Positions 35,079 through 44,185 are shown, numbered from the stretch's first letter. The stretch: 64,000 nt of DNA from Desulfofundulus kuznetsovii DSM 6115 (GCF_000214705.1 NC_015573.1:1734911-1798910), one strand, 5' to 3'. The notes: generated from the sequence alone by a model not told the origin. Numbers and translations: made by a program.

Positions 35079-36011
35079 CTAACGGTCAAACAGCCTGGCC
35101 AGGCGCTGCACAAAACCCCGTAATCCCGGCCGGGGCGGTTCCTCCCCGGACGCGCCGCCGGTGAGGCAGCGGGCCATGGCGGCTACACTTCTGGCGGGCT
35201 GGGAGCGGGGCTCCGCCAGGTAAAAAGGCCTCTGGTTCCGCACGGCCCGGATCACCGCCCGGTCTTCATGGATGGCACCCAGGTAGGTCACCGGCAGACC
35301 CAGAAAACGTCCGGCCACCGTTTCCACCCGGCGGACCGTGGCCAGGGCCTCCTGTTCGCTGCCGGCCCGGTTGACTGCAAGCAGGACCTCCCGGTGTACC
35401 TTGAAGCGGGCCAGTACCTTGATCAAGCTGTAACCGTCGGTGAGGGAGGTGGGTTCAGGGGTGATGACCACAATTACTTCCCCGGCGGCAGCCAGAAAGC
35501 CCAGCACATTTTTGGAAAGACCCGCCCCCGTATCGATGAGAATGAAGTCGGCCAGGTTGTCCAGAAGGGTCAGGGATGCAAGCAGCCTTTGCCAGCGGGC
35601 CCGGTCCAGGTTGGCCAGTTCCAGAAAACCGGAACCGCCGGAAATGAACTGTACTCCTCCCGGAGCGGGCACCAGCACTTCCCGGATATCCCGGTCCCTG
35701 TAGAGGCAGTCGTAGAGGGTGCAGGGAGGGCTTATTCCCAGGAGCACTTCCACATTGGCCAGGCCCAGGTCGGCGTCCAGGATAATCACCCGCTGATTTA
35801 AAGCGGCCAGGGCCAGACCCAGGTTTACCGTCAGGTTGCTTTTGCCCACCCCGCCTTTGCCGCTGGTGACGGCGATGACCCGGGCCGCGGCAGTCCGGGA
35901 TTCCGATGACGGAACCACGTCTTTATCCGGGCTGGCGCCTGCCGGGGGGCTGCCACCCGGTACGCGGCCGAAGATGCGCCCCCCCTTAACCCCGGAGGCC
36001 CGCCCCCACAT
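35079..36011 (-). CDS. flhG: Flagellar number regulator FlhG (MinD-like ATPase)
   Basis: A 310-residue MinD/ParA-family ATPase. After a ~45-residue low-complexity N-terminus comes the deviant Walker A AVTSGKGGVGKSNLTVNL, then IILDADLGLANVEVLLG (switch), DFILIDTGAGLSKNVL (Walker B) and VITPEPTSLTDGYSLIKVL. A short amphipathic C-terminus (GFVQRLARLFDR) may touch the membrane. It works with FlhF to set flagellum number and position. It begins 26 bp inside the flhF 3' end; the start is supported by GGAGGGGGG 8 nt ahead. Confidence 0.9.
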   Translation of the reverse strand: MWGRASGVKGGRIFGRVPGGSPPAGASPDKDVVPSSESRTAAARVIAVTSGKGGVGKSNLTVNLGLALAALNQRVIILDADLGLANVEVLLGISPPCTLYDCLYRDRDIREVLVPAPGGVQFISGGSGFLELANLDRARWQRLLASLTLLDNLADFILIDTGAGLSKNVLGFLAAAGEVIVVITPEPTSLTDGYSLIKVLARFKVHREVLLAVNRAGSEQEALATVRRVETVAGRFLGLPVTYLGAIHEDRAVIRAVRNQRPFYLAEPRSQPARSVAAMARCLTGGASGEEPPRPGLRGFVQRLARLFDR

Positions 36012-37266
36012 TGTTTTCGCCCCCCTCCAGGAGGAGGGCGGCCAGGCGCCGGGGGGTCATGCCGGCAATATCGTCGGGGACATTCTGCCCGTTGGTGACG
36101 TAGGCCAGCGGGCGGCGCATCTGGTGGATCAGGTTTAACGCCCCTCCCCGGGTTAGGGTTTCGTCCAGTTTGGTAAAGATGAACTCCGAATATCCCACCC
36201 GGGCAAATTCCCGGGCCATATGTAAAAGATCCCGGTTGCGGGTGGTGGCGCTTAAGACAAGGAAGATCCGGCGGGACGGCGGCAGGGCGTCCATAAACCC
36301 TTTTAATTTAAGCAGCTCACTGGCATTGCGGCAGGAAATGCCCTCGGTATCGACGAAAACGGCTTCCTTGTCTTGATGGGCTTCCACTGCCGATGCCAGT
36401 TCAGCCGGGGTCATCACCACTTCCACCGGCACGCCGATCGTCTGGCCGTAAAATTTCAGTTCCTCGACTACCCCGAAGCGGTGGCTGTACACGGCGATTA
36501 GCGCTATTTTTTTCTGGTCGAAAAGGGCCTGTCTGGTGGCCAGTTTGGCCAGGGTGGTGGTTTTGCCCACTCCCGTGGGGCCGATAAAGGCATGGATTCT
36601 GCCGCTGTGGTCCCGTTCAGAATAGACATCTTCCACCAGGGAGGCCAGCCGTCCTTTTAATTGCAGAAGCAAAAAGTCCTCGCCGTCCCCGGTGGTATCG
36701 TTTACCTCGAGACCGCGTAAAAGGTTTTCCACCACTCCTTCCATCACTTCCATGTCCAGCAGGCGCCGGCGCCATCTTTCAAGAACGTCCCCGTCCATCA
36801 TGGCTTCCTCCTGTTGTTTCAGGATAGTATTAAAGGAGGAGGGATTGATTTCCTCCTTTTCCGGTCCTGGATTTGCGGCCGCTTTTACACCGGGAGGTAA
36901 TATTTGTCCAGGGCCACCTCTGTTGAAAGTACTTTCTTCCGGAAGCATAACCCCTTCCCTCCTGGTCCGCCGCACCGCCGGGGGCGCAGCCGAAGGCGGA
37001 GGAAACGTCCCGGGAGTTACCACTTCCCTCGTGGCAGGAGGCTCAGCTCCGGGCGTCCTTCCCGGAGGCAGCTCCGCCGGGACGGGGGCCGCAGGCAGCT
37101 CGTCCAGGGCCGCGGTTACTTCCAGTTGCGGCGGGCGGAAAAAATCAAAAATGCTCTTCCTGGGCAGGCGGTAGCTGCCGATAATCACCGCATCGGGTCC
37201 CATATCCTCCTTGATCAGGCGCATGGCTTCCTGCATTTCCCTGACGATGTATTTTTTAATTTTCAT
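35986..37266 (-). CDS. flhF: Flagellar GTPase FlhF (SRP-like)
   Basis: A 426-residue SRP-type GTPase. The start MKIKKYIVREMQEAMRLIKED is the FlhF B domain, a proline-rich linker follows to ~140, then the N helical bundle and the G domain with AFIGPTGVGKTTTLAKLA (~237), DTEG-type switch (VFVDTEGISCRN) and FTKLDETLTRGG. It recruits early flagellar components to the membrane at the pole or site of assembly. Overlaps flhA by 4 bp (ATGA), so coupled. The linker is GC-rich and of low complexity. Confidence 0.93.
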   Translation of the reverse strand: MKIKKYIVREMQEAMRLIKEDMGPDAVIIGSYRLPRKSIFDFFRPPQLEVTAALDELPAAPVPAELPPGRTPGAEPPATREVVTPGTFPPPSAAPPAVRRTRREGVMLPEESTFNRGGPGQILPPGVKAAANPGPEKEEINPSSFNTILKQQEEAMMDGDVLERWRRRLLDMEVMEGVVENLLRGLEVNDTTGDGEDFLLLQLKGRLASLVEDVYSERDHSGRIHAFIGPTGVGKTTTLAKLATRQALFDQKKIALIAVYSHRFGVVEELKFYGQTIGVPVEVVMTPAELASAVEAHQDKEAVFVDTEGISCRNASELLKLKGFMDALPPSRRIFLVLSATTRNRDLLHMAREFARVGYSEFIFTKLDETLTRGGALNLIHQMRRPLAYVTNGQNVPDDIAGMTPRRLAALLLEGGENNVGAGLRG

Positions 37267-39341
37267 TCCACAATCACCGTCCCCACCACTTCCACTTCGA
37301 TACCGGGTGCGATTTCATTCAGGGATAATACGGCCACTGCCGGCAGACTGCGTTCAATCAACCGCCGGAAGGGCAACCTTATCCGGGGCGAACAGAGCAC
37401 CACCGGGGTCAGGCCCTTCAGGCTTATCTTTTCAGCCTGTTCCTGCAGCCTTTCCAGGATCTTTCTGGCCAGCCCGGGTTCCAGCACCGGGTAGGCCCCG
37501 ATCTGGGTCTGCTGGATGGAATCCGTAATGGTTTGCTCCAGCCGGGGGTGCAGGGTGAGCACGGCCAGTTTGTTTTCGGGTGTCAGGTAGAGCCGGCTGA
37601 TGGTGCGGGAAAGACGGCTGCGTACATGTTCGGTAAGAAAATCGCTGTCCCGGTTTAAGCGGGCTCCATCGGCCAGGGCCTCGCAAATGGTCACCAGGTC
37701 TCTAACGGGCACCCTTTCCCGCAGGAGATTTTGCAGCACCTTCTGCACTTCGCCCAGGGTCAGCAGATCGGGAACCAGTTCTTCCACCACCGCCGGATCC
37801 TTCTCTTTAATGGCCTCCAGCAGTTCCTTCACTTCCTGGCGGCCCAGCAGTTCGTGGGCGTGGGCCTTGATGAATTCCGTCAGGTGAGTAACCATAACAG
37901 TGGAAGGATCCACCACCGTAAGTCCGGCCAGCTCCAGCCTTTCCTTTTCACCGGCCGGCACCCACCAGGCCGGCAGGCCGAAGGTGGGTTCGGTGGTGGC
38001 TATGCCGGGGATACCGGTGGCCTGGCCCGTGGGGTCCATCGCCAGGTAGTAGCCGGGCATCAATTCTCCACTGGCGGTTTGTTCCCCGCGGATTTTAAAG
38101 ACATAGGCGTTGGGTGCCAGCTGCAGGTTGTCCCGGATACGGATGGGCCGCACGTAAATACCCATTTCTGTAGCGCACTGCCGGCGCACTGCCGCCAGCC
38201 GGTGCAGCAGATCCCCGCCCTGGGACTCGTCGGTCAGGGGGATGAGGTTGTAGCCGATTTCAATTTGCAGGGGGTCCACCTGGAAGTACGTGGTCACATT
38301 TTCCGGTTCCCGGCGGGTTTCCTGCACCTGCTGCCTGGCCCTTGCCTCCTGCCGGCGGGCTTCCTCCCTTTGCTTTTCCTGCACCAAGGTTCTTCCGGCG
38401 ATGAAACTGATTCCCGCCAGCAGGAGGAAAAGAACGTTGGGCATGGCCGGGATGCATCCCAGGACGAAGAGGATCCCCGCTACCAGGTAGAGGATCCGGG
38501 GAAAACCGGTAAACTGCCGGGAGATGTCCGTGCCGAAGCTGGCATCGGAGGTGGCCCTGGTGACCAGGATGCCGGCGGCGGTGGAGATGAGCACCGAAGG
38601 CACCTGGGTCACTAGCCCGTCCCCGATGGTAAGCACGGTGAAGGTGCGCAGGGCTTCTGATACGGGCATGCCCATCTGCAGGGTACCGATGGCGATGCCC
38701 CCCAGGATGTTGATCAGGGTGATGATGATGCCGGCGATGGCGTCTCCCCGCACAAATTTGCTGGCACCGTCCATGGCGCCGTAAAAATCGGCCTCCCGCT
38801 GCAGCCTCCTGCGCCTTTCCCGGGCCTCGGCCTCGGTGATCAGGCCGGAGTTGAAGTCGGCGTCAATGCTCATCTGCTTGCCGGGCATGGCATCCAGGGT
38901 GAACCGGGCGGCCACCTCGGCCACCCGGCCGGCACCGCTGGTAATGACCACAAACTGAATGACGGTAATGATAATGAAAACTATGAATCCCACCACGTAG
39001 TTGCCCCCGGCCACAAAGTGCCCGAAGGCGTCGATGACATTGCCCGCGTACCCCTGCCCCAGGATCAGCCGGGTGGAGGAGATGTTCAGGGCCAGACGGT
39101 ACAGGGTGGTCACCAGCAACAGGGCCGGAAAGATGGAAAACTGCAGGGGCTCGGTGGTGAACATGGTAATCAGCAGGATCACCAGCCCCAGGGTGATGCT
39201 GATGGAAAGCAGTACGTCCAGAACCCTCGGGGGCATGGGGATGATGATCATCAGCACGATGCCCACGATCAGGCCGGCGATAAGCAGGTCGGTGTTGCGT
39301 TTCAGTTGTGATCTCAAGGTTGTGCCGGGTGCGGGCGGCAT
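37263..39341 (-). CDS. flhA: Flagellar export apparatus protein FlhA
   Basis: A 692-residue export-gate protein. About eight transmembrane helices occupy the first 330 residues, including the FHIPEP-type signature region (LDAMPGKQMSIDADFNSGLITEAEARERRRRLQREADFYGAMDGASKFVRGDAIAG), followed by a cytoplasmic four-subdomain part that forms the nonameric ring binding chaperone-substrate complexes. It uses proton motive force to export rod, hook and filament proteins. ATG with AGGAGG 7 nt ahead. A 348-bp repeat-filled gap separates it from flhB. Confidence 0.95.
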   Translation of the reverse strand: MPPAPGTTLRSQLKRNTDLLIAGLIVGIVLMIIIPMPPRVLDVLLSISITLGLVILLITMFTTEPLQFSIFPALLLVTTLYRLALNISSTRLILGQGYAGNVIDAFGHFVAGGNYVVGFIVFIIITVIQFVVITSGAGRVAEVAARFTLDAMPGKQMSIDADFNSGLITEAEARERRRRLQREADFYGAMDGASKFVRGDAIAGIIITLINILGGIAIGTLQMGMPVSEALRTFTVLTIGDGLVTQVPSVLISTAAGILVTRATSDASFGTDISRQFTGFPRILYLVAGILFVLGCIPAMPNVLFLLLAGISFIAGRTLVQEKQREEARRQEARARQQVQETRREPENVTTYFQVDPLQIEIGYNLIPLTDESQGGDLLHRLAAVRRQCATEMGIYVRPIRIRDNLQLAPNAYVFKIRGEQTASGELMPGYYLAMDPTGQATGIPGIATTEPTFGLPAWWVPAGEKERLELAGLTVVDPSTVMVTHLTEFIKAHAHELLGRQEVKELLEAIKEKDPAVVEELVPDLLTLGEVQKVLQNLLRERVPVRDLVTICEALADGARLNRDSDFLTEHVRSRLSRTISRLYLTPENKLAVLTLHPRLEQTITDSIQQTQIGAYPVLEPGLARKILERLQEQAEKISLKGLTPVVLCSPRIRLPFRRLIERSLPAVAVLSLNEIAPGIEVEVVGTVIVE

Positions 39342-39689
39342 ACACTTTCCTCCTGAATTTGTTTCACTGAATGTCTCAGTAACCGTTATGATGCCGCGTT
39401 GCCTACGCTCACTCCAAAGTGCTCCGCGCTGACAGCACCGCGGCTCGCTTCGGACCGGACTAGCGGCGCTGCAAAGGCGGCATGGCAGTTGCTCCTTACT
39501 GTCATCTTTCTACTGTTTCAGTAAGTCACCTTTTTCTAATGCTACATTTCGGTGCCGCTGGTTTCGCGCCGCAGTCCGGTTACCCTCGCTTCGCCGGGTG
39601 CTGTTACCAGCGCTCCGCAAGTCGTTCGCTCCGGACAGTGCCGCACCCTCGTCAGTACGGTTTTGCTAAACATTCACGTCCTCCTTAAC
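39342..39689. repeat. Repeat-filled gap between flhA and flhB (two degenerate palindromic elements)
   Basis: No gene is seen in this 348-bp gap. At about 39364-39446 the sequence GCTCACTCCAAAGTGCTCCGCGCTGACAGCACCGC (split here as a core) parallels the centre and right arm of the 103-bp repeats, next to TCACTGAATGTC at its left end. At about 39556-39675 a second degenerate unit ends in CGCACCCTCGTCAGTACGG and TTTTGCTAAACATT, matching the repeat's right arm. Both appear to be decayed members of the same family. Confidence 0.6.
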
Positions 39690-40760
39690 TTACACCGGCC
39701 GTTTTTTCAGGCGGTAGACCAGGGCCAGGATCTGGGCTACGGCCTGGTAGAGTTCCACCGGGATTTCCTGCCCGATTTCCACCTGGTGATAAAGGGTCCG
39801 GGCCACTTCGGGATTATGTATGATTGGTACTTTATGCTCGGCGGCCAGCTCCCGGATGCGGCGGGCCAGGTCCCCGGCTCCTTTGGCCACCACCTGGGGT
39901 GCGGACATTTCCTTTTCGTCGTAGCGCAGGGCTACCGCCAGGTGGGTGGGGTTGGTGATTACCACCGTAGCCCGGGGCACTTCCTGACGGATGCGGTTGA
40001 GCAGAATCTGCCGCTGGCGGCGCCTTTGCCAGCCTTTGATGAGCGGATCTCCTTCGGTCTGTTTAAGTTCATCCTTTACCTCCTGTTTGGTCATGCGCAT
40101 GCTGCGCATATATTCCCACCGCTGGTAGAAGAGGTCAATTACCGCCAGAAGCAGGAAGGTGCCGCCCGCGGCCGCGGCCGCCGCCAGCAGGACGCCGGTC
40201 ACCGTGCCGAAGGCCGCCTGGGGGGCACGGTGAAAAACCAGCAGCAGCTCGGGCAGGTGCGCTTTGACCACCAGGTAACTGACCCCCGCCACCACCGTTA
40301 CCTTAAGGATACTTTTACCCAGCTCCACCAGGGTGCGCAGGCTGAACATGCGGGAAAGGCCGCTTACCGGGTTCAGCCGCTCCAGGTTGGGTTTGATCAC
40401 TTCCGGGGCAAAGATGAAGCCCGTTTGCACCAGGTGCACCGCTATGGCTGCACCGGTGAGCGCCAGAAAAAACGGCGTGCACATCCATATCGCCCCGCGG
40501 GCGACATCGTAAATCACCCGGGGCAGGTGTTCGGGTGCCAGATCAAAGGCCAGACAGTTGCTGAAATACCAGGTGAGCTCTTTCTGCCAGTTTTCCATGG
40601 CCGGACCCCTTAAAAGGTAGGCCAGGATGACGGCCGCCATGAGCACTACTGCCGCGGCAAAGTCCCGGCTCTTCGGCACCTGGCCCCTGCGCCTGGCTTC
40701 CTGCAATCGCCTTGGGGTTGGGGCTTCGGTTTTCTGCTGGGCGCCCCCGCCGTGGGCCAA
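39690..40760 (-). CDS. flhB: Flagellar export switch protein FlhB
   Basis: A 356-residue membrane protein with four helices in the first ~210 residues and a cytoplasmic C domain with the autocleavage motif NPTH in VVITNPTHLAVALRYDEKEM (~270). It controls the switch from rod/hook to filament export. The N-terminus QKTEAPTPRRLQEARRRGQVPKSRD is typical of the family. TTG start at 40760 with GAGGGG seven bases before it; an ATG seven bases upstream is in another frame. Confidence 0.95.
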   Translation of the reverse strand: MAHGGGAQQKTEAPTPRRLQEARRRGQVPKSRDFAAAVVLMAAVILAYLLRGPAMENWQKELTWYFSNCLAFDLAPEHLPRVIYDVARGAIWMCTPFFLALTGAAIAVHLVQTGFIFAPEVIKPNLERLNPVSGLSRMFSLRTLVELGKSILKVTVVAGVSYLVVKAHLPELLLVFHRAPQAAFGTVTGVLLAAAAAAGGTFLLLAVIDLFYQRWEYMRSMRMTKQEVKDELKQTEGDPLIKGWQRRRQRQILLNRIRQEVPRATVVITNPTHLAVALRYDEKEMSAPQVVAKGAGDLARRIRELAAEHKVPIIHNPEVARTLYHQVEIGQEIPVELYQAVAQILALVYRLKKRPV

Positions 40761-40778
40761 TCTCCATCCCCTCTTCCC

Positions 40779-40827
40779 AAATAAGTTAAAAAATCAGGTG
40801 CCTGGCACGCAATTTATTAACTTATTT
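40779..40827. repeat. 49-bp palindrome with GGTGCCTGGCAC centre
   Basis: Perfect 11-bp terminal inverted repeats AAATAAGTTAA and TTAACTTATTT flank a core containing GGTGCCTGGCAC, itself palindromic. It lies between fliR and flhB. A related partial copy is at 58484-58505. The GTGCC-GGCAC core resembles REP sequences moved by RAYT transposases, but no such enzyme is in the window. Confidence 0.75.
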
Positions 40828-40831
40828 CGTG

Positions 40832-41602
40832 TCACCCGGAAAGCCCGCGGATTACTGTATACAGGTCCTGCTCCATCATGCGGACCATGGCCCGGAAGAC
40901 CACGCCGAAAAGCGGAACCATCACGCTTAAAGTGAGGATGCCCAGGGCGATCTTCAACGGAAAGCCCAGCATGAAAATGTTCATTTCCGGGGCGGTGCGG
41001 CCCAAAAGGCCCAGGCAGATATCGATGATCAGCACCACCGCCACCACGGGGGCGGCAATCTGGACGGCCAGGGCCGCCATGCGCGCAAAAATCTTGACCA
41101 CGGCCAGGGTGGTGGTTCCGTCCAGGGCGGCACCGGTCAGGGGGACCAGTTCGTAACTTCTGGCCAGGCCGGCAATGAGCACGTGATGGCCGTCCAGGAT
41201 GAGAAAGAGCACCATGCCCAGAAGGTACAGGAAACGGGAGCTGATGGTGGCCTGGTGGCCCATGGCCGGATCGAAGAGGTTGGCCATGAAAAAGCCCATC
41301 TGAATGTCCATGATCTGTCCCGCCACGGCCAGGCTCTGGAAGACCAGGCTGGTGACGAAGCCCAAAACCAGACCCACCCCGGCTTCTTCTGCTGCCGCAA
41401 GGGCAAACCCCAAAAGCCCCCCTGGAAAGTCCGGTTCCACTCCCGGCACCACGGGGAAAAGCACCACGGCCAGCACAAAGGCCATGAAGGCCTTCAACGG
41501 CCGGGGCACGTTGGGGAAGAAGAACAGGGGTCCCGCCGCTAAAAAAGCGCTGGCCCGGACGAAGATTAAGATGAAGGTTGCTGCCGCTTCATAGTTGAGC
41601 AA
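40832..41602 (-). CDS. fliR: Flagellar export protein FliR
   Basis: A 256-residue membrane protein with about six hydrophobic helices. The N-terminal ATFILIFVRASAFLAAGPLFFFPNVP and the central LAVAGQIMDIQMGFFMANLFDPAMG segment are characteristic. With FliP and FliQ it forms the helical export gate core. TTG start at 41602 with GGGGAG 7 nt ahead. Follows fliQ by 13 bp. Confidence 0.93.
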   Translation of the reverse strand: MLNYEAAATFILIFVRASAFLAAGPLFFFPNVPRPLKAFMAFVLAVVLFPVVPGVEPDFPGGLLGFALAAAEEAGVGLVLGFVTSLVFQSLAVAGQIMDIQMGFFMANLFDPAMGHQATISSRFLYLLGMVLFLILDGHHVLIAGLARSYELVPLTGAALDGTTTLAVVKIFARMAALAVQIAAPVVAVVLIIDICLGLLGRTAPEMNIFMLGFPLKIALGILTLSVMVPLFGVVFRAMVRMMEQDLYTVIRGLSG

Positions 41603-41615
41603 TCCGGCTCTCCCC

Positions 41616-41885
41616 TTACCCCGTAAGATTGGGCAGGTGCTTGAAAAGCCGCGTGGTGTAACTGGTCATCAGCCGGACCATCCACGGGGCGGTGACGGCC
41701 AGCGTCAGGAAGACGGCAATGATCTTGGGCACGAAGGTCAGGGACTGCTCCTGCACCTGGGTGGTGGCCTGGAGGATGCTGATTACCAGCCCCACCAGCA
41801 GCGAAACCGCCAGGGTGGGCAGGGACAGGATCAGGATCATCATCAGCGCTTCCCGGGCAATCTGGGTGACAAGGGTGTCGGTCAC
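41616..41885 (-). CDS. fliQ: Flagellar export protein FliQ
   Basis: An 89-residue protein with two transmembrane helices (LMMILILSLPTLAVSLLVGLVISILQA and IIAVFLTLAVTAPWMVRLM) and the family QVQEQSLTFVPK motif between them. Standard size. It completes the FliPQR gate. GTG start with GGGGGA ahead. The 135-bp gap to fliP upstream contains another GC-rich palindromic stretch (about 41936-42010). Confidence 0.95.
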   Translation of the reverse strand: MTDTLVTQIAREALMMILILSLPTLAVSLLVGLVISILQATTQVQEQSLTFVPKIIAVFLTLAVTAPWMVRLMTSYTTRLFKHLPNLTG

Positions 41886-42020
41886 AGCGTTTCCCCCTAT
41901 GTTGGCGGTTAACAGCCGTTTTGTCTTTATGCTAATGTTCGGTCGGTAGCCGTCCCCCGTCGCTCCGTGCTCCTTAAGGGACGACAGCCGCCTGCACCGT
42001 CTTTGATTTTGCGACGGTAC

Positions 42021-42830
42021 CTAATGGAAGCTTTCCACCAGGGACCGGACCACCAGGTACCAGCCGTCCACCATCACAAAAAGCAGCAGCTTGAAAGGCA
42101 GCGAGATCATTACCGGGGGCAGCATGAACATGCCCATGGACATCAGGGCGCTGGCCACCACCATATCGATGACCAGAAAGGGCACGTACAAGAGAAAACC
42201 CATTTGGAAGGCGGTTTTTAATTCGCTGATCACGAAAGCCGGGATGACCACCGTAATGGGCAGGTCATCCGCATTCCGGGGCCGGGGCATTTTGGCCAGG
42301 CTGACGAACAGGGCCAGGTCCTTCTCCCGGGTCTGTTTGAGCATAAATGCCTTCAGCGGTTTGGCCGCGGCCTCAAAGGCCTGCTCCTGGGTCAACTGGT
42401 TGTTTAAATAGGGCTGCAGGGCCTCCCGGTTAATTTCCTGAAAGGTAGGGGTCATCACAAAAAATGTCAGAAACAGGGCCAGGCCGATGATCACCTGGTT
42501 GGGCGGCGTTTGCTGTATGCCCAGGGCTCCCCGCAGGATGGACAGGACCACCACAATGCGCGTAAAGCTGGTGACCATGACCAGGAGGCCCGGGGCCAGG
42601 GCCAGCACCGTGAGCAGGACCAGCAGCTTGACGCTGTCCACCACCTGGGCCGGGTTGTCCGTGGGGGTGACCCGCAGGTCGATGCCCGGCAGGGGCTGCG
42701 CCTGGGCTGCTGCAGGAGACAATAAAAGGGTCAGCAGAGACAGCGGGACCAGCAGGCTGTACAGCCAGGCGAAGCGTTTCAGGATTTTGCGATTATCTCT
42801 TTCCGTCAGTGTTTTCATCTTTTTGTCCAT
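42021..42830 (-). CDS. fliP: Flagellar export protein FliP
   Basis: A 269-residue export-gate protein. An N-terminal cleavable signal sequence (FAWLYSLLVPLSLLTLLLSPAAAQAQP) is followed by three to four helices and the family segment SFTRIVVVLSILRGALGIQQTPPNQVIIGLALFLTFFVM. The C-terminal DMVVASALMSMGMFMLPPVMISLPFKLLLFV is typical. The start is uncertain: ATG at 42830 or 42818, both inside the end of fliO. It forms the core of the export gate with FliQ and FliR. Confidence 0.93.
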   Translation of the reverse strand: MDKKMKTLTERDNRKILKRFAWLYSLLVPLSLLTLLLSPAAAQAQPLPGIDLRVTPTDNPAQVVDSVKLLVLLTVLALAPGLLVMVTSFTRIVVVLSILRGALGIQQTPPNQVIIGLALFLTFFVMTPTFQEINREALQPYLNNQLTQEQAFEAAAKPLKAFMLKQTREKDLALFVSLAKMPRPRNADDLPITVVIPAFVISELKTAFQMGFLLYVPFLVIDMVVASALMSMGMFMLPPVMISLPFKLLLFVMVDGWYLVVRSLVESFH

Positions 42831-43263
42831 CCAGATGGCTTTGATGTTGGTTCAAAAAAAGCTTTGGCCCGTTATCCGGCGCAGCCGGTTTTTCACCGGT
42901 GAACCGTTTCTTCAACCGGTTGATGGCAGAGGATAGTTCCTGGTGGAATGAGGCCGGCCAGGGCCCGTCCCCTGCTGGCGTACCGGGAGACGGCAGCACT
43001 TCCGGGAGGCGGTCCAATTCCTGCAGCAGGGTCACATTGTTCTCCTGCTGGGCCAGCAGGTAGTAGCGCCGGCCTACCTGCACGAGAGTGAGGGCGGTCT
43101 TCGGTCCCAGAGGTACCTGCTCGATCACCCGCATGTACCGGCCCCGGTTGACGGCCAGACGGCGGCCAAGGCCGTAGCGCACGGCCAGATAGGCCAGGCC
43201 GGCCACCAGGGGCAGGCTCACGGCCAGCTGCAACACTGCCCAGAACAGGTCCGCGTGGTTCAT
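42793..43263 (-). CDS. fliO: Flagellar biosynthesis protein FliO
   Basis: A 156-residue single-pass protein: one N-terminal helix (LFWAVLQLAVSLPLVAGLAYLAVRYGLG) and a cytoplasmic part with the FliO domain (MRVIEQVPLGPKTALTLVQVGRRYYLLAQQENNVTLLQELD). It assists FliP stability during export gate assembly. Overlaps fliN by 4 bp and the fliP start by about 38 bp, so translation is coupled. Confidence 0.85.
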   Translation of the reverse strand: MNHADLFWAVLQLAVSLPLVAGLAYLAVRYGLGRRLAVNRGRYMRVIEQVPLGPKTALTLVQVGRRYYLLAQQENNVTLLQELDRLPEVLPSPGTPAGDGPWPASFHQELSSAINRLKKRFTGEKPAAPDNGPKLFLNQHQSHLDGQKDENTDGKR

Positions 43264-43640
43264 TGTTTTTCCCCGCCCGGACGGGTTTTTCTCTGTTCAC
43301 GGATGCTTTCGATACGGACACCGAAATTGCCGCCCAGAACCACCACTTCCCCCCGGGCTAGAGGCTGGTCGTTGATCAGCACCTCCACCGTGTCACCGGC
43401 CGGGCGGTCCAGCTCTACCACGGAACCTTCGGAAAGCTGCAGTATATCCCGCACCTTCATGGTCGTGCTTCCCAGTTCCACCGTTATGGTTACCTTTACG
43501 TCGTTCAGGTAATCAAGGGGTATTTTCAGGCGGTCCGCCCCCGCCGGAGCGGTTAGAGGGGGAAAGCTCACCTTTCTTACCGCCGGCTGCCGCCCTTCCA
43601 TGCGCTCAATCATATCTTTGATTTCATCTTCGGTAATCAC
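43260..43640 (-). CDS. fliN: Short flagellar switch protein FliN
   Basis: A 126-residue FliN-type protein. The SPOA/FliN domain covers residues 55-120 (LNDVKVTITVELGSTTMKVRDILQLSEGSVVELDRPAGDTVEVLINDQPLARGEVVVLGGNFGVRI). The N-terminal 40 residues contain DEIKDMIERMEG, a FliM-like helix. It lies directly after fliL, in the slot where fliM and fliY usually stand, while FliY at 27185-28450 carries a second FliN domain. So this organism has two FliN-domain proteins. GTG start with a poor ribosome binding site. Confidence 0.9.
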   Translation of the reverse strand: MITEDEIKDMIERMEGRQPAVRKVSFPPLTAPAGADRLKIPLDYLNDVKVTITVELGSTTMKVRDILQLSEGSVVELDRPAGDTVEVLINDQPLARGEVVVLGGNFGVRIESIREQRKTRPGGEKQ

Positions 43641-43702
43641 GGGTACCGCCTGCTTTCATCAGTAATTATTCTGCCGTTTCAAAGGATGGCACCGGCCCGG
43701 GC

Positions 43703-44185
43703 TCATTGCACCAGGAAATCGGTAAAATACAGCCGTTCCACCTTGCCGTGCAGAAGCTGGCTGTTGATGTGATCGAGAATTTCTTTTTTGATGGCCTCCT
43801 GGTTTTTCACCGGAAGCACTTCATCCGATGTTTTGCCGCGCAGAATGGTCAGCACCGCCTCGGTAAGCATGGGCTGTTTGGCCTTGATTTCCTCGACCAG
43901 CTTTTTATCAAGGGGATACTCCAGCACCACCTGCACCCGCAGGTAACGGCTGGGACCTTCGTCGGCCAGGTTGATTACCCTGTCCCCCAGGTCCAGGGTT
44001 TCCATGGGGCGCTCTTTCGGCGTGGCCTGCACCGGTTTGGACAGCGGGCCCAAGAACCAGAGGGCACCGAAGGTTGCCCCGCCACCGATAATGACGGCCA
44101 GGAGCAACAGGAGGATGGTGCGGCCGCGGCCGCCCCGTTTTTTCTCATTTTCATCGCCGGTTTGTTTTTTTCTGCTGACAGGCAT
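43703..44185 (-). CDS. fliL: Flagellar basal-body protein FliL
   Basis: A 160-residue single-pass protein: basic N-terminus, one transmembrane helix (TILLLLLAVIIGGGATFGALWFLG), then an external domain with LDLGDRVINLADEGPSRYLRVQVVLEYP and a C-terminal ILDHINSQLLHGKVERLYFTDFLVQ. It supports stator function around the motor. motA and motB are not in this window. A 226-bp gap with GC-rich palindromic sequence (about 44290-44400) precedes it. Confidence 0.9.
   Translation of the reverse strand: MPVSRKKQTGDENEKKRGGRGRTILLLLLAVIIGGGATFGALWFLGPLSKPVQATPKERPMETLDLGDRVINLADEGPSRYLRVQVVLEYPLDKKLVEEIKAKQPMLTEAVLTILRGKTSDEVLPVKNQEAIKKEILDHINSQLLHGKVERLYFTDFLVQ

Noticed and set aside
39552..40613. 353-codon open frame on the plus strand opposite flhB
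   Set aside because: It lies antisense to a clearly conserved flhB and its product (many His/Gly/Gln) has no family-like features; GC-rich coding regions often leave such open antisense frames.
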